Below, piece by piece: positions 22,426-35,500 of a stretch of 64,000 bases of DNA. Positions within the stretch are counted from its first letter, which is position 1; every line of letters starts with the position of its first letter. Position numbers and translations under genes: made by a program. Below the pieces are notes generated by a model. That model did not search any database. It was not told the DNA's origin and saw nothing but the letters and a program-made list of their open reading frames with translations. The stretch comes from Eopsaltria australis (taxonomy: Eukaryota > Chordata > Aves > Passeriformes > Petroicidae), in assembly GCA_034509425.1 (NCBI GenBank), contig JAVTVJ010001245.1, positions 310,001 to 374,000 on the forward strand. The letters run 5' to 3'.

Positions 22426-23061
22426 TGACAGTGTTTTTTGCAGTTGGGCCATCAGTATACCACTTGCTAATGGCTACCAAGTTTGCATTTTTCCGTATGG
22501 GTTAAGTTCATCTGACTCAGAAAAAACAACACAGACAGCTATTGCTTCCTATTCTGTGCGCTGAGAAACTGAAGTAAAGGCTGATGGACAAGTGAAAATT
22601 CAGAAACAGTTCTGTTCACAGTCTTCAAATCAGGAGGGGTTTTTCTTTCTTTTAAAATAGTTCCATTTGATATTGTGAGATCTACTCAGTTTTTGATTCT
22701 GTTTGGTTTTTCATTCTAGTCAATTTTAGATTCTGTATAGTTTGTGGAGTAAATAAAATCGATATTTTCTCTCTCAAGACTGATCTTTTATTTTTATGCC
22801 CATCAGTCTTTTCTTTTTTTTATTCCTTTGAGTAAGCAATTCTAGTTATTTACAGTTTTGTAAATGAAGGCCTAAAGAAGATACTAACTTTTTTTTCCTT
22901 TTAGGCAAAGGAAGAGATTGGTAATGAAATTCCACTGGGGATTGAGAAGTGCTACATTTCCGTGCAAAAATCTTCTGGATGTTTTTTGTCATATAGTGTC
23001 ATTTACTGTAGTTGCTTCTGATACTTTGGCATTTGTGCTGCAAAGCCTATGTCTTCTAGGA
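22426..23061. other. No recognisable feature
   Basis: This is AT-rich spacer between a CR1 and a minus-strand LTR. Only short chance reading frames are present. Confidence 0.55.
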
Positions 23062-23616
23062 TGTCATGGCTTAACCCCACCTGACAATTCAGTATTATGC
23101 AGCTGCTCACTCCTTCCCCCCCACAGTGGAATGGAAAGGAGAACTAGAAAAAATTAAAATCTATGAGTTGAGATAAGAACAATTTGGTAATTGAAATACT
23201 GTTAAAAACAAACCAAAGCAACCCACTAAACCCCTAAACAATGAAGGGGGAGATAACAAAAAATGAGAGGAATAAAGTCTAAGAAAGACAAGTGATGCAA
23301 AATACCACTGACCAAGCAACAATCAGTCCCTCCTGGCCAGCTCTCCCCAGTTTATATACTGAGCATGATGTTCTATAGCGTGGAACCTCCCTTTGGCCAG
23401 TTCAGATTCCCTCTTGTGGCTGTGCTCCCTGCCAGCTTCTTATGCATCTGTCCATTGGCAGAAAAGGAGACACTGGACTTGACTCAGTGTAACCACTGCT
23501 CAGCAACAGCCAAGCCATAAGTGTGTTACCAACATTATTCTCACCCTGAATACAAAACATAGCACCATACCTGATACTAGGAGGAAAATGAACTCTATCC
23601 CTGACAAAATCAGAAC
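23062..23616 (-). mobile_element. ERVL-type solo LTR, full length but diverged
   Basis: This is the same LTR family as at 1308-1699 and 44533-45117, here on the minus strand. In plus view it begins TGTCATGGCTTAACCCC (23062) and ends near 'aggaaaatgaactctatccctgacaaaatcagaac'. Between them lie the 'caagtccagtgtc', 'ccctttggccagttcag' and 'gagcatgatgttctatagcg' blocks, which are reverse-strand forms of the family's conserved U3. No clear 5-bp target duplication survives and no internal retroviral sequence adjoins it, so it is a solo LTR. Confidence 0.85.
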
Positions 23617-26214
23617 TTTGACTGTTTTGTTGACTGTTTTTTGTTTGTTTGTTTGTTTGTTTTTATAACTCAGGATTTCCTCAAAACATGAAATTTTGAA
23701 GGAAATATTTTTCGTCTGTAATCAAGGTTGCTGATGGTTTAGAAGATCAGATATGATTTTCTAAATTTGTGGGCTATTCTATGTACCAGACAACAAACAA
23801 CAAAGCTAGATATGGGATGTTAAATATGGACAGCATGGATTATTAGAAAAAAGGAAACATTAAAATGTGTGGGCATGTGTGCTGTCACATCATAAAATTA
23901 AGATGTAATCATTATCCAATCCTGTCCACACTACTGGGTCTTGTTTGTGTCCTTAAAAACATACTTCAGCTTAGTATAAAAGCAGACTTTCTCTTACAGC
24001 CAACACCCTTTCCCTGAGCTGCTCCCCACGGTTAAATCCATTATTGGTCACTTATAGAGTAACAATGTAATAGACCTTGATTGACTAAGGAAAACCATTC
24101 TCATGGTCTTAGTTACTGCCTCAACTCACTTTACAGTTGATGTAGAAAAACTGTTTCTACGAGAGTAATCTGACCTAATGTGAACATTGAGTGGGATGAA
24201 ACATGGCCTTAAAAGTGCCATTTACTTCCTGCAGGCTACAAGAGTCTTGACAACTGGTTCACGTTCAGACTTTTTCTCTCTGAGGAGCCTTTTTGAATGA
24301 GTGGTCCCAGGGATGCTGGTACGCAGCGGCTCCTGTGAGTGAGAGCTTTGTGTTGAGGACTGTCAATCTTTGAATTTAAGCTAATTAATAAGTGATCTTC
24401 ACCAGCAAGTCCTGACAATGCAAATATATCTCTACCATAAGCTGGAACACCATCATAATTTTGTCAAATTTCCCAGTGTACATTATTGCAAATTTGCCAA
24501 CATTATGCTTTTGAACAGATATTATTCTTTCTGTAGAAGTGCAAGCAAAACATTACCTGTCAGGAAACTCTAAAACTACAGTTGAAGTGAAAGAAAGTGA
24601 AACAGGAGTACAAAGACTGCAGTATTTTTACAAAACCTGATCATATTCATGCGAACTTCTGAAAGTATTTTTGTAGAGGATGTCATTGGCTCATGTTAGA
24701 GCCAGAAGGAAACAAAGAGGGAATGATGAGGTCGGTAAGGTAAACAGTGAGATCCAAACAAGCAGAATATCTACTGTGGGGCTGCTGCACACAGAGAAAC
24801 CTGGTGGCTGCTGAAGTCAGTGCTGTCATAGCTGATGGAAGTAGAACGTCACCACTCAGAAGTACTCTGATGCTCTCTGCAATCTGGTACCACCTGTATC
24901 AATAGGTAAAAATAACTGTTATATAAATCCTAGACTTCATAAAAATCTTGTTAATTTGTTTATGAGTGGTATCAAAGGCCAATTTCAGGGAGGATGGTAG
25001 ACATGTAAGTAGTGTTTAAGTAAAAATATCATCTATTTTTGTTCTGTCCAACTTGAAACAGAACAGATAATTTCTTACATGTATATTTTTTGGTTTGGGT
25101 TGTCATGTGAAGTTGAGGAGGGAATTAGAATACTTCGGCATTTATGAGATATAAACGCAAATGTATCTGAGAGATAAGTAAAATTATTTCTAAAGTTGAT
25201 AAGTGGAAAAGTACCTATTCTTTTTTTTTTTTGTGTATATGGATTATGTTGTGGCTAAAATTTAATAGTAATTATAGGTAAAGTAATGGAGTTACTTTAG
25301 GCAAATTCAGAATCTTGTGTGAAACTTTCCGCTACATTATTGTAGCCTTAACATATGAAATTACATTTTACTGTGCAATGTGTTCATTACATGTAAAGCT
25401 TTTAGTGATGTCTTATAAAATTTTGCAAAATGGTGTACTGAATAAGGAGAAGACTTAGTTAAAATAATTTTATTTTCAATGTTATTTTTTTCCTCGGAAT
25501 TTTAAATTATTTTTCATGTTTTTGTCATTTAGTTATGAACAAAATAAATATTCTAAATTCTGGAAAAGAAACAGTTAAATAACTCACATTTGTGCTTTTT
25601 CCATTTTTTTTCCATTTTCTCATCAGTTTTAAGTCACAGGAATTGGATCATGAATTGCAATGCAATGATATTTTATGTGGGTCACCAGAGGGAGTTAATT
25701 TTAGAGAAAATTTCTTAAGGTCTATTTAAGGAGCAACCACTATTGATCTGACTAGTCTGAACCTGAATATAAGTAATTGAATTATTTCTATGTTTTTAAT
25801 GAAATTTCATTTCTTGAAAATCATAAAATCATTGGATTAATTTTTTAAAAAAATTTTTTTTGGTGTAAATACCTGTTTTCCAGAGACCACATAGATTTAA
25901 ATTAAATGCAAGTTTTGTAGCTATAAAGATGGTCAGAACGAATCTGGGGATCAGACCCAAATCCCATGGAAGAGCTCTGCTGTTCCTATCCTTTACAGAG
26001 GTCACAGAATTTCCTACCTCCACAGATGCAGGTCTTTTCTCTTCAACACACTGCACTGGTTCAGCTGACTTCTGTAAGGTGCAGCTTCAGCTTCCATCAT
26101 CACTGCTGGCCAGCACTGTGAAGGATGAGAAGAAAGACTTAAAAAATTGTTGGTAGCAAGAGGAGGATCAGAGAGATAACACTGTTGCTCTGTGAAGTCA
26201 GTCAGTTCACAAAT
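23617..26214. other. No recognisable gene; one (TTTG)n tract
   Basis: A (TTTG)n microsatellite occupies 23637-23664 just beyond the LTR, and a T-run lies at about 25220-25232. The rest is AT-rich and unremarkable. The right edge (26130-26214) might be further decayed CR1 ORF2 but could not be confirmed. Confidence 0.55.
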
Positions 26215-27284
26215 CAGGATGTAGACAAGACAAAGACATCTAATGCTTTCTTCACCCTTGTCTTTGACACCCATGATGGGGCCTGGGACCCCAGAAGCCC
26301 TGTGCTGGAAGACTGTGGATCTCAGCGAGGGTGACAAACTCACAGCCAACGTAGAACACGCTTGAAACTTGCTGCTCTATTTGGATGTTCACAGACCTCT
26401 GGAGCCCAAAGGGATTCATCCCAGGCTACTGAAAGAGATGGCAGATGCCACCATGGGGGCTGTCTCCATACTTTTTCAATAGTCTGGTAGTCTGCAGAGG
26501 TCCTTGTAGATGGTAGACTAACATGTGTTGTCCCAGTTTTTGAGAAGGGCAAGAAGGAATCCCCTGTTAATAAGGCACCCCTGGTCCTACCAATCCCCCT
26601 TCAGTATGTGGCAAAATTATGGAGAAGGTTTCTCTGGAAATGACTGAAAAGCACTTGAGAGACAACTTGGTCATTGGTCATAGCTAGGATAAGTTCACAA
26701 GGGGGAAATTCTCCTTAAGTGTCTTGATTTCCGTTTAAGACAAGGCCAGCCATCTAGCTGACCAAAATCAGTTAGTAGATGTAGAGAATTTTGTAAATTT
26801 CAGGAGGTTTAGATACTGTCTTTGACAGTAATTTCTGGACAAAATGTCCAGCAAGCAGCTAGTCCATAATACATTGGGTGACTACAGCCAATCCTTGGTT
26901 CCTGGAAAAATTATGAAGATCATGCTGGGTACTATTGAAAAAGCAGTGCAAGCATCAGGAGCAATCAACTCAGGTTCACCAGGGATAAGGTCTGTTATTT
27001 TGACATCCTTTTACAACAAAGTCACCTGCCTCATGGATGAAGATGGTGTTGTACTGTTCTGGCTTTTGGTAAGGCTTTTGATGCTGGATGGCATGAAGAT
27101 GAGTCAGGGGAGGTTTAGGCTGGATTTCAGTAAAAAGTTTTACACCCAGGGGTGGTTGGCACTGGAACAGCTTGAACAGTGCTCTCAGGCATATGGTGTG
27201 CTTCTTGGGGTATCCTGTGTAGGGACAGGAGCTGGATTTGATGATTCTGATGGGTCCCTTCCCACTCAATGTATTCTGTGATTA
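26215..27284 (+). mobile_element. CR1 LINE with internal deletion, ORF2 relic plus 3' end
   Basis: Plus-strand translation gives KTSNAFFTLVFDTHD (about 26233-26277), GIHPRLLKEMADATMGAVS (about 26412-26468), VPGKIMKIMLG (about 26899-26931) and TSFYNKVTCLMDED (about 27001-27043). These are in the order expected for the start of the CR1 reverse transcriptase. At about 27090, just after the sequence corresponding to the DFSKAFD block, it jumps to the CR1 3' region (agtcaggggaggtttaggct) and ends with the usual tail and TATTCTGTGATTATG near 27284. The catalytic palm beyond the first block is therefore deleted. Frameshifts are frequent. It is a dead copy. Confidence 0.85.
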
Positions 27285-27289
27285 TGTGA

Positions 27290-27961
27290 GTCTGCATTTA
27301 TGACAGAGTAAGTTGGAGACAAGTATGAACTGTAAGAGGAGCTGCTGGAGATCAGACCTACAGAACAGGATCTGGGGGTGCTGGTCAGCAGCAGGCTCAC
27401 TGTGAGCCAGCAGTGTGCCTGGGCAGCCAAGAGGCCAAACTGCATCCTGGGGGGCATCAAACACAGCACAGCCAGATTGTTAAAAGAGGTGATGATTCTG
27501 CTTTATTCAGCATTGGTGCCACCTCACTTTGTGAGCTGGGTGAAGTGCTGGGCCCCACCATGTGAGAAGGATGATGTGAATGTAATAAAATGCATCCAAA
27601 GAGATGTAACAAAGCTCTTAAAGGGCTATAAGGTATGCCCCGTGTGCCCTGTTACCCAAAAGTGCCAACTATGTCCTGCAGTGCATCACATGCCACAAAG
27701 CAGTGGGACATGAGGAAACTGAATGAAGATGCTTCAGAAGTGGCTCAGATGTGACAGTAGGAAAGGGTTCTTCACTGAAATGGTGGTTCATCACTGGAAA
27801 AGGGCTCCCAGGGATGTGGTCAGGGCACCAACGCTGACAGATTTCAAGGATCACCTGGATGATAGTCTTGTGATTTAGTTTCAGGAAGTTCTGCTGGAGC
27901 AGGGAGTTGGACTTGATAGTTCTTATGGGTGGGGCCCTTCCAACTTGAAACATTCTATGAT
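27290..27961 (+). mobile_element. CR1 LINE, 5'-truncated, ORF2 C-terminus and 3' end
   Basis: The plus-strand frame 27378-27713 contains LVSSRLTVSQQCAWAAKRPNC, YSALVPPHF, CWAPPCEKDD and IQRDVTKLLKG, the well-conserved C-terminal part of CR1 ORF2. The 3' region follows (gaaagggttcttcactgaaatg; cttgatagttcttatggg) and the element ends ATTCTATGATTGTATG near 27961. It starts within a few bases of the end of the preceding CR1, in the same orientation. Its 3' region sequence differs from that copy, so the two appear to be separate insertions. Confidence 0.92.
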
Positions 27962-29390
27962 TGTATGCTGATGCTGAAACACCAAAGGGGAGGAATATAT
28001 TTTCCATATTTTTATTCAATTCCCATGTCCCAATTTCCTTTTCAAGAAGTACAAAGTGTTTCTTGGGGTTTTCAGGCAAAGCTGAAGAAAATGCTATTGA
28101 GACAGCATTTGCCTGTTCTTCTTCACACAAGAAAGATTTGCTCCATTACATCCTCAGCCAGCACAAAATCTTATGAATCACCTCTAGCCCAACTGAAAAA
28201 TAGTGAGATTGATTTGCCATGCTTTTTTGCCATTATACTCAGGGCATTTTCTTCGTGAAATATCATAATTCAAAGTTTCTAGTTATGTTTTTAAAACACA
28301 GACTAGAGACGTTTGCTGATTGTGGAGTAATGGAACTTGGAATTCAATGTACTAGTTTACCAAGCAAGAACTAGCTGCAAATTGGGCCAAAATGAGGGCA
28401 AGAAAAGGATTTTGGACAGGAAGTATTACCTCACTGCTCTGCTTTGGCATTGGACAGTATGTTCTCACACATCACCCTCTCTTGAGGGGGAAAAGCTCAG
28501 TTTCAAAATGTCCCTGACTTAGTGTTGAGGCCATAGCATACTGTGAAAGGGGGTAAAAGCGGGAGAGAAATATTGTCAAACATTAATTATACAAATGAGT
28601 GACACTGCATTCAGGGAAAAGTCAAGCTAAGTGAAGCATTGAGATTTGATAAATATTTTTAAATCTACCTTTTTCTTGCATTTACCATCCACCTACAAAG
28701 AAAAACAAACCTCAGACAATGTTTTGCTATTCACCTCAACCAAAACCAAGTTAAACTGAAGGATGTAACATGGCTGGGTTAATTTGAGTGACAAGCAACC
28801 TTATCATAAATATGAAATGATGTAATGAAGATGAACATTCTATTAAAAAACTGCATTGACTACAGGGAACTACAGCATTTACATGTTTTCTGACTGATAT
28901 TTCCTGCTACTTCTAGTTGGCAAAATGCCCTCTGTTGAGGTCCTGCTGTGAATCAAGGAGCTCTAGAAATAGTGCAAGCTGGAAATGGGGATAAGCACCA
29001 TTAGTTTAAATACTTGTTTCTTTAAACCAGAGTTTAAATTTGCAGAGTGCTCTCTACAATATTTAATTCTTCTTCTATCCCCAGATATAGCTCTGGATAG
29101 TGTACAAGAATTCAAGGTGGGGATTGTCTTCAGTGCTCCATCAGGGTAGGGGGTAGACCCAAAACATGGCAGACAAATGGGCTGCAGTTTAGCTGGGGAG
29201 AATAAGGACAGAGAAAGGTGAGTTGTGTGGCCATGGAGGAAATGAGTAACTTGTTTTGAGACCAGCAGATTGCAGCCAAGTGAGAGACAGCATCAAGAAA
29301 GAGGAGGGAGGGACATACCATTGGCTTGTTTCTAGGCACACCAAAAGAAAATCTGTTACAGAGAAACTGTTCTGTGGAGAAGAGGTCAGC
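27962..29390. other. No recognisable feature
   Basis: This is an AT-rich spacer without recognisable repeats or genes. Confidence 0.55.
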
Positions 29391-29573
29391 TTTTATTTTT
29401 GTTGGTTTTGCTTGTTTGTTTCTTTTTTTGTTTTGGGGTTTTAGTTTCTTTTGTTTGGATTTTTTTTGTTTGTTTTTCTTTTGTTTGTTTGGGGCTTTTT
29501 GTTGGTTGAGGTTTTGTTTTGTTTTGTTTAGTTTTGGATTTTTTGTTTGATTGAAGTTTTTTTTTTTTTTTTT
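29391..29573. repeat. T/G-rich low-complexity tract
   Basis: About 180 bases consist of T with interspersed G, with many TTTG and TTTTG units, and end in a run of about 17 T at 29557-29573. A poly-phenylalanine/leucine reading frame across it is a by-product of composition. Confidence 0.92.
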
Positions 29574-32500
29574 GCTAGCTGCAAAAGCTGTACAGCTTGA
29601 TGATTTTTATTTTCCTGTTATGAAAACAAACCACATTTTTTAGGACAGATGCAGAAGAGGGGTTAGGAAAGCTCACATTTCCAGGTAATTGAAAGAGTAT
29701 GGCTGGATACTTCATTACAACCTTATCACACTGTTCTATGTGCATAGCTGCATAAATCCAGGACCCTTCCTCTGCAAATCATCTCTGGGTACAGCAGCTA
29801 CAATTAGCTACAGCTATCAAATAAATGGTTTGTTCTTGTCTATGTTTAATTATAACTACCTAGCTATATTATTACCTCCTGTGTTTGTCTTTTCATGGTA
29901 GGCCAAATTATTCTCTTGAGATATGTAAACTGAAGAAGCTGACATGAAAATCACCAGTGGATACAGTCCTCTCCAATTTTGACTGAGCTCAGGACTGTCA
30001 TATGACATTTGCACTGTGTTTTTACCCCCTAGACCACACTCCCACACAACAATCAGTATGCTGAGCAGCAGCAAGCCAAGTTCATCTGCTTCGAGCAGAG
30101 CTACTCCAGGGAGGGCTCTGGCAGTTTTCAAATCAAGTGATCCATCAGTTTAATTTTCTATTTTTCAAGAACTTTCCCTCACACATTGCATTGCTGAGTG
30201 AGGAGTCACAGCTAGTTTCTACAAATCATCCAGATTATTTACTTGGGAAGCTTGACAGCTATGATAAAATGCTTCTGTGGAAAAAAAGCATGGGGGCTCT
30301 AGGACACAGCTGAAATCATCCTTCCAAATGATCAGTGGTTGACAGCAGCTTTAAACTCTTCTCCTAATCATCTTATTTTGCAAGAATTTGAGAGGGAGAA
30401 AGCAAAAAAATAAGCTGAAAAGCTGACCTCTGCAGCAGCAAAGCTTCACCCTTCTCCTCCCAAGTCAGTGAGTACACAGTGATCTGCATAACATAATGTA
30501 ACTCAAACCCTCCTGTCTAGAGGAATTATTTCTGAGAACGGGTCTGCACATTTTCTGGAGCCAGGTCACTGTCACTTTGGGGATTTTTATCTAAGTCAAA
30601 TAAATTCTCACTAACAATCTGAATGCTTTCCAGCAGTTCTGAAGCAAATTTTTAAGCCTAGCAAAACAACTAACCTCATCACTGTTTGAGGGTTGTGCCA
30701 GGTGTCTGATTGCTATCATTTCATATGAGGTAACTCATAAACCAGCAATTCAAAAGAAACTTCTCTTGAGCAAATATTGAAGCAAGTCCCAGTAATCTTG
30801 AGAAATATTGCTTGGAAAATTATCTCTGTGCTTTGAAATGCACTTCTGGTATAAAATAGTCAAAATGCTAGCACTTCACTTTGACATAGTAAGAATCTGG
30901 TATTTCTAAAATGAAAAAAACTTCATTTCTTGTGGCTTTGATTTTTTCCTATGGGTGTCTCAGACAATCTGTAGTTGAGATCATCTTGGAAAACTGGGTG
31001 AAAAAATTCACAACGTAGTATATTTTCTCCAATCATAATTTTCGAAATATTTCCAATATTCATAAGATGACTTGTGTTTGAGAAAATTCTTGTGAAATCC
31101 TGTCAAGGATTCTGTAGGAATTCTGTAGGAAGCTATATCCCATTAAATACCCCGTGAATCTCCTTATTTTTTTGTCACTAGCTAACTTGACCCTCCTTCT
31201 TGGCCCTTGAATAAATGATGTAAACTGCAATCAGGGTGTCCTGTCTCCTTAACAGCCCATGTCACCAAACCCGAAGAGCCTAAAGAATTCATGGTTTCCT
31301 GGAGATTGTGTAGTTTTTTGGTTTTTAAAAATATTTGGATGTATTTCATGCCAGGTTTTCTGTAATATCAGCATTAAATAATCCATTTGATATGTATATG
31401 AGACCTCAGGATGGGTTTTGCCACTGTCTGATGTGCATTCAGATATTGATGCAAAAAATGCTGTCATTTATTTAAATACCAAGAGTAGGACTATAAGCTC
31501 AGCTAGTCTTGGAGTTATACAGATTGCAAGTTGGAGTTACGGATTTTTGTTTTGCACAGATTTCTTTTAAGAATGACATGTAAAAGGAAGACATTTGAAC
31601 TGATACTACACATAAAAAGACATTAATTAGCCAAGATCAATTTTGCATTTCCCAAGTGTATTACTGAAATGCGTTTTCATTGTTGGAAAGTTTTGAAAGC
31701 ATACAGATTTTCAGAAGAAAACAGAAAATAATTCAACATTTTTTCTTTTATCCCTTTTATCTCTTTTTTCAAACCAGGCCATATCTGCCATGGGAAATCA
31801 GGCAACTTTGTGGTTATGTTTTTCTGCAAGGTAAGCCCATGCTTGCATATGCGAAAGGCGTTCCTACATATTTTACTGGAAGCACTGAGCACATCTGATA
31901 TTTGTGTAGTTGATGACCAAAATGACAAGAATGCACTTTCATCAGACAAATACTTAAAAAAAATCCCCTGTTACCATATTTATAATGATAGCAATGTTCC
32001 CTTCTTTGTTGAAGCAATGAGCATTACAAAGGTAGCAGGCTTTAGAAAGATCAATTTGTTCAAGATTCATGTTTCTTAATTGAGTACAGAAGTGACTGGA
32101 ATTGCACACCTATGTCACATAATTTTCTCAGCACCCTGTTCATAGCTGATTGTGTTCTTGCTTCAAAGGAAAGTTATAACACTGTCTTACTGTTCCAACC
32201 TGCCTCAGAGGAAATGGATAATATCACTGAGGTTTTTTTCCTGACTTGCCACAACATCTACCCTGACAGATTCAAAAAAGAAGTTACAGACTAAAGTGAA
32301 TGTCACTGCAGAAGACATAAGAAGCTACATAAGTCCATTAGAATTTTTCATTTGTTTATTTTTTCCTACTCTTTTCTCCTACCCATTTGCAACTACCCTG
32401 CTACTATGCTGGTGATATATGCAGAGTGACACGTCCCAGGCATTTCAAAAACTTTATCCAGCTACTTTAGTGCCTAGATGAAATTCAATTATGGTTCCAC

Positions 32501-35500
32501 TTTTGCTAGACATCAGAGGTGCTTTCAGGGGAGGGCTGATGTGTGACAGCTTGTCAGAAGTACAGGGAAAGGGGAGCCATGACCCACAACACAAAGAGCA
32601 TCCCAGTGTGTATGGCCAGCAGACAGCTCTTGGTTATATTCCCTTTTGCTGGAATAAAAACTTTCTTACTAGAACTCTAGCAAATTCTACATATTTCATG
32701 CCATTCAATGCAATAGAAAAAATCAGCAGACAGGCTGCCACTGAGATGTTTAAAGTGTTATGTGTTTACTTATCTGAACCTTTTCTTTACCTTTTTGATT
32801 CGGGGGTTAAGAAAGTCTGTCTGATAAAATGTGCTGCAACAATACCACTAGTAGAATGAAAAGGGCTCCCTTTGGAAGAAAGTTGCTTACAAAAACAGTA
32901 GGATTATGGAGGCAAGCACATAGGGGCCTTTTTTGTTGAGACAGTCCATGCAGGAGAATGTTGCATTTTTGATGCTGATCATCAAAGGTGTAACTTATAA
33001 GTGTGAAGGAACATTTTCTATATATCCCTCTGTGTGTGTGTTGTGAATGGGAAGCTGGTTTTTACATAGCTAAAAGTTTTACCCAGATTTACATTTCACT
33101 ACCTAAAAAGCAAATTTGTCACCATGCCTGAGGACTCAAACTCAAGTTTTGTAGTGAAACATGTTCAGAAAAGTTCAAGTACTTCCCTTTGAACTTTTCT
33201 TTTAATCAGCCTTTCTCTTCTTCAGGCCCCTTTCTGCTAAGTGTAGTTCAAGCATAGCATATAATACAATTTTTAGGGGACTAAAACTGTTTAAAACTGT
33301 TCCCCTTGACTTATTTCAGGGGGTTCTTTAGTGCTATCCATGGTAATTTTAATATTTAATATCTCTATACCTTGACATCTCACCTTTAGAATGGAGAAAA
33401 TGCTCTGTATGAAAAAAATGACCAGAAAAATGTCATCTTATGTAGCTATTATGAATTGTGTAAGTAATTCTGTCCCCTAAATTAGATATATTTTTAAAAT
33501 GGCAACTAGATTCTATATTAATTTTTTATTATATTACATATAATAATTTTGTCAGTAATTCTTGCACAACTATATTCAAATTATATTGAACCATCACACA
33601 ACCATTTTTATTAAATTCAGTCCTTGCTGCTCTAAAGGACATGTAAATTTTTATTGTACTTTTTTCACCCTGCAGCCTTGATTTTCTTTGTTCTCCTGAA
33701 CTTTCCACGATCTTTAGACCTTTTATAGGCTTTTAGCACATCCTTGTTCTGAAATCCACCTTTCTTCCCTCTTGTCCAGACTTTTAAATTTTTGTTTAAG
33801 AAACAGGAAATTCCATATGTTTACAGGAAAGAGATGGTTTGTCTCTTTCTCGCCACTTGAGCCATTTTACTATGGTTACAGTGATACAGCAATTACTGGG
33901 CGCTGTGGGAGTTGATACTTATTCCTCCTATATACTTGTTTGTATGTCTTTCCTAGCTCTACATATAAAATATACCAACAGAAATGTGACTGTCATATGC
34001 AAGAACTTAACTCACTCTAAATTTTCAAAGATATATTTCCTGTGAAGTTTCTTATATTCTTTTCACATAAAAATATGAATGAAAGCTCAAAAAGAAATCT
34101 GAGATTCCTTAAGTCACTTCTGAAGTTTGTTTCACAAGTAAACATTTCTTTAAAATTTATGCCTCTTTTAATTGTTGTTTTCTAGCACATTTGTAACCAA
34201 TATTTCTCCATTTTTAATGATTTCCCAGTGTGTGACAGAAATAATCAGTGCTGAACCAGGCTTCAACATTTAATTGGAAGAAACACTTATTTCATTTTTA
34301 AGAGTTCACAAACCCCAAGACTTATTTTATCAGCTTATGCAGGTTTGCTACATGAATGCATCTTCCAAAATACAAATATGCACATTTATTAAACCTTTAT
34401 TTAGTTCCAAAGGAAGACTTATGTTGATAACTACTCTTTTCAGAAATGTGAAAAAATAATAAAAAAAAATTGTATTTTACCCTTTTAGTGCTTCCTATAA
34501 ACTTTGATGCATTACATTTCTCTAAAATTACCTTTCCCCCTGCATTTAGTACTGTAATCACATGAAGGGTTGGCAAAACTCCAGCTAAAGGAACTACAGA
34601 TCTTGTCATTATTTAAGGAAGAGTCCTTAAAATTTAATGGCAACTTATTTCAGCTCCCTTTGAAGGCACAGTTGCAAGTATTTATAAAATAACTAAAGTT
34701 TTGTTATTTGCTTTGCTTTGTTGATAACATTTCCTTAGAAGCTGAGAAACAAGGACTCTTAACCTAAAAAGTTATTTTCATTTGTGAAACATAGCTTTCT
34801 TTATTTCTCCTCCTAATTGTAATTTAAGTTAACATTTTTAGTTCCCTGGAGCATTTAATAATTTGCTACTGCTGCAGAGTCAGCAAAAGAAATAAACTGA
34901 GTTTTCCCCATAGGTCTTGTCAGATAGACCTCTCCTTTCAAGATGAAACCAATAGATATGCTTTCACAAATAAAAGTTTGGTACTGAACTGCAGATGCTG
35001 CAGCAATTACTGACACGTGCAGATCCCTTAAGTCAGTTGAACATCCTCAATGTGACCTACCTGCATGCCTCTCAGGTTGGGACCACGGCTTCTGTTTGAA
35101 AATGTTTCTGCCCATCAGCAGTTGATTTTAAGGCAATTTTTGGTTTTTGTTTGGAAGTGCTACGTGCACTGGAAATACTAATACTACTATGGTTGAGTGG
35201 TGCATTTTCTCCTCCCATTTTATTCAGTTTGGCATGGAAATGCAACAAAAGCATAATGTATATTTGTCATTAAATAAAAAAGTTAGTGCTTTTTTCTAGT
35301 CAAATTTAAACCATTTTTAGAACTGTGGAAGATTAATGATGATATCCTTGGTGAGGCTGAATAATTTCAGTAACCCTTATTAACTTGTATAAAATCTGGT
35401 GGGACATTTTCTTAAAAAAACCCCAAAAGACACATTTAAAACATTTCTTTTTAGTAACTCTAGACCCAGATTCATCTTAGGATATATTAATATGAGTGGT

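Noticed and set aside
29326..29550. Phe/Leu-rich plus-strand frame resembling a membrane protein
   Set aside because: The hydrophobic run is a translation of the T/G-rich low-complexity tract.
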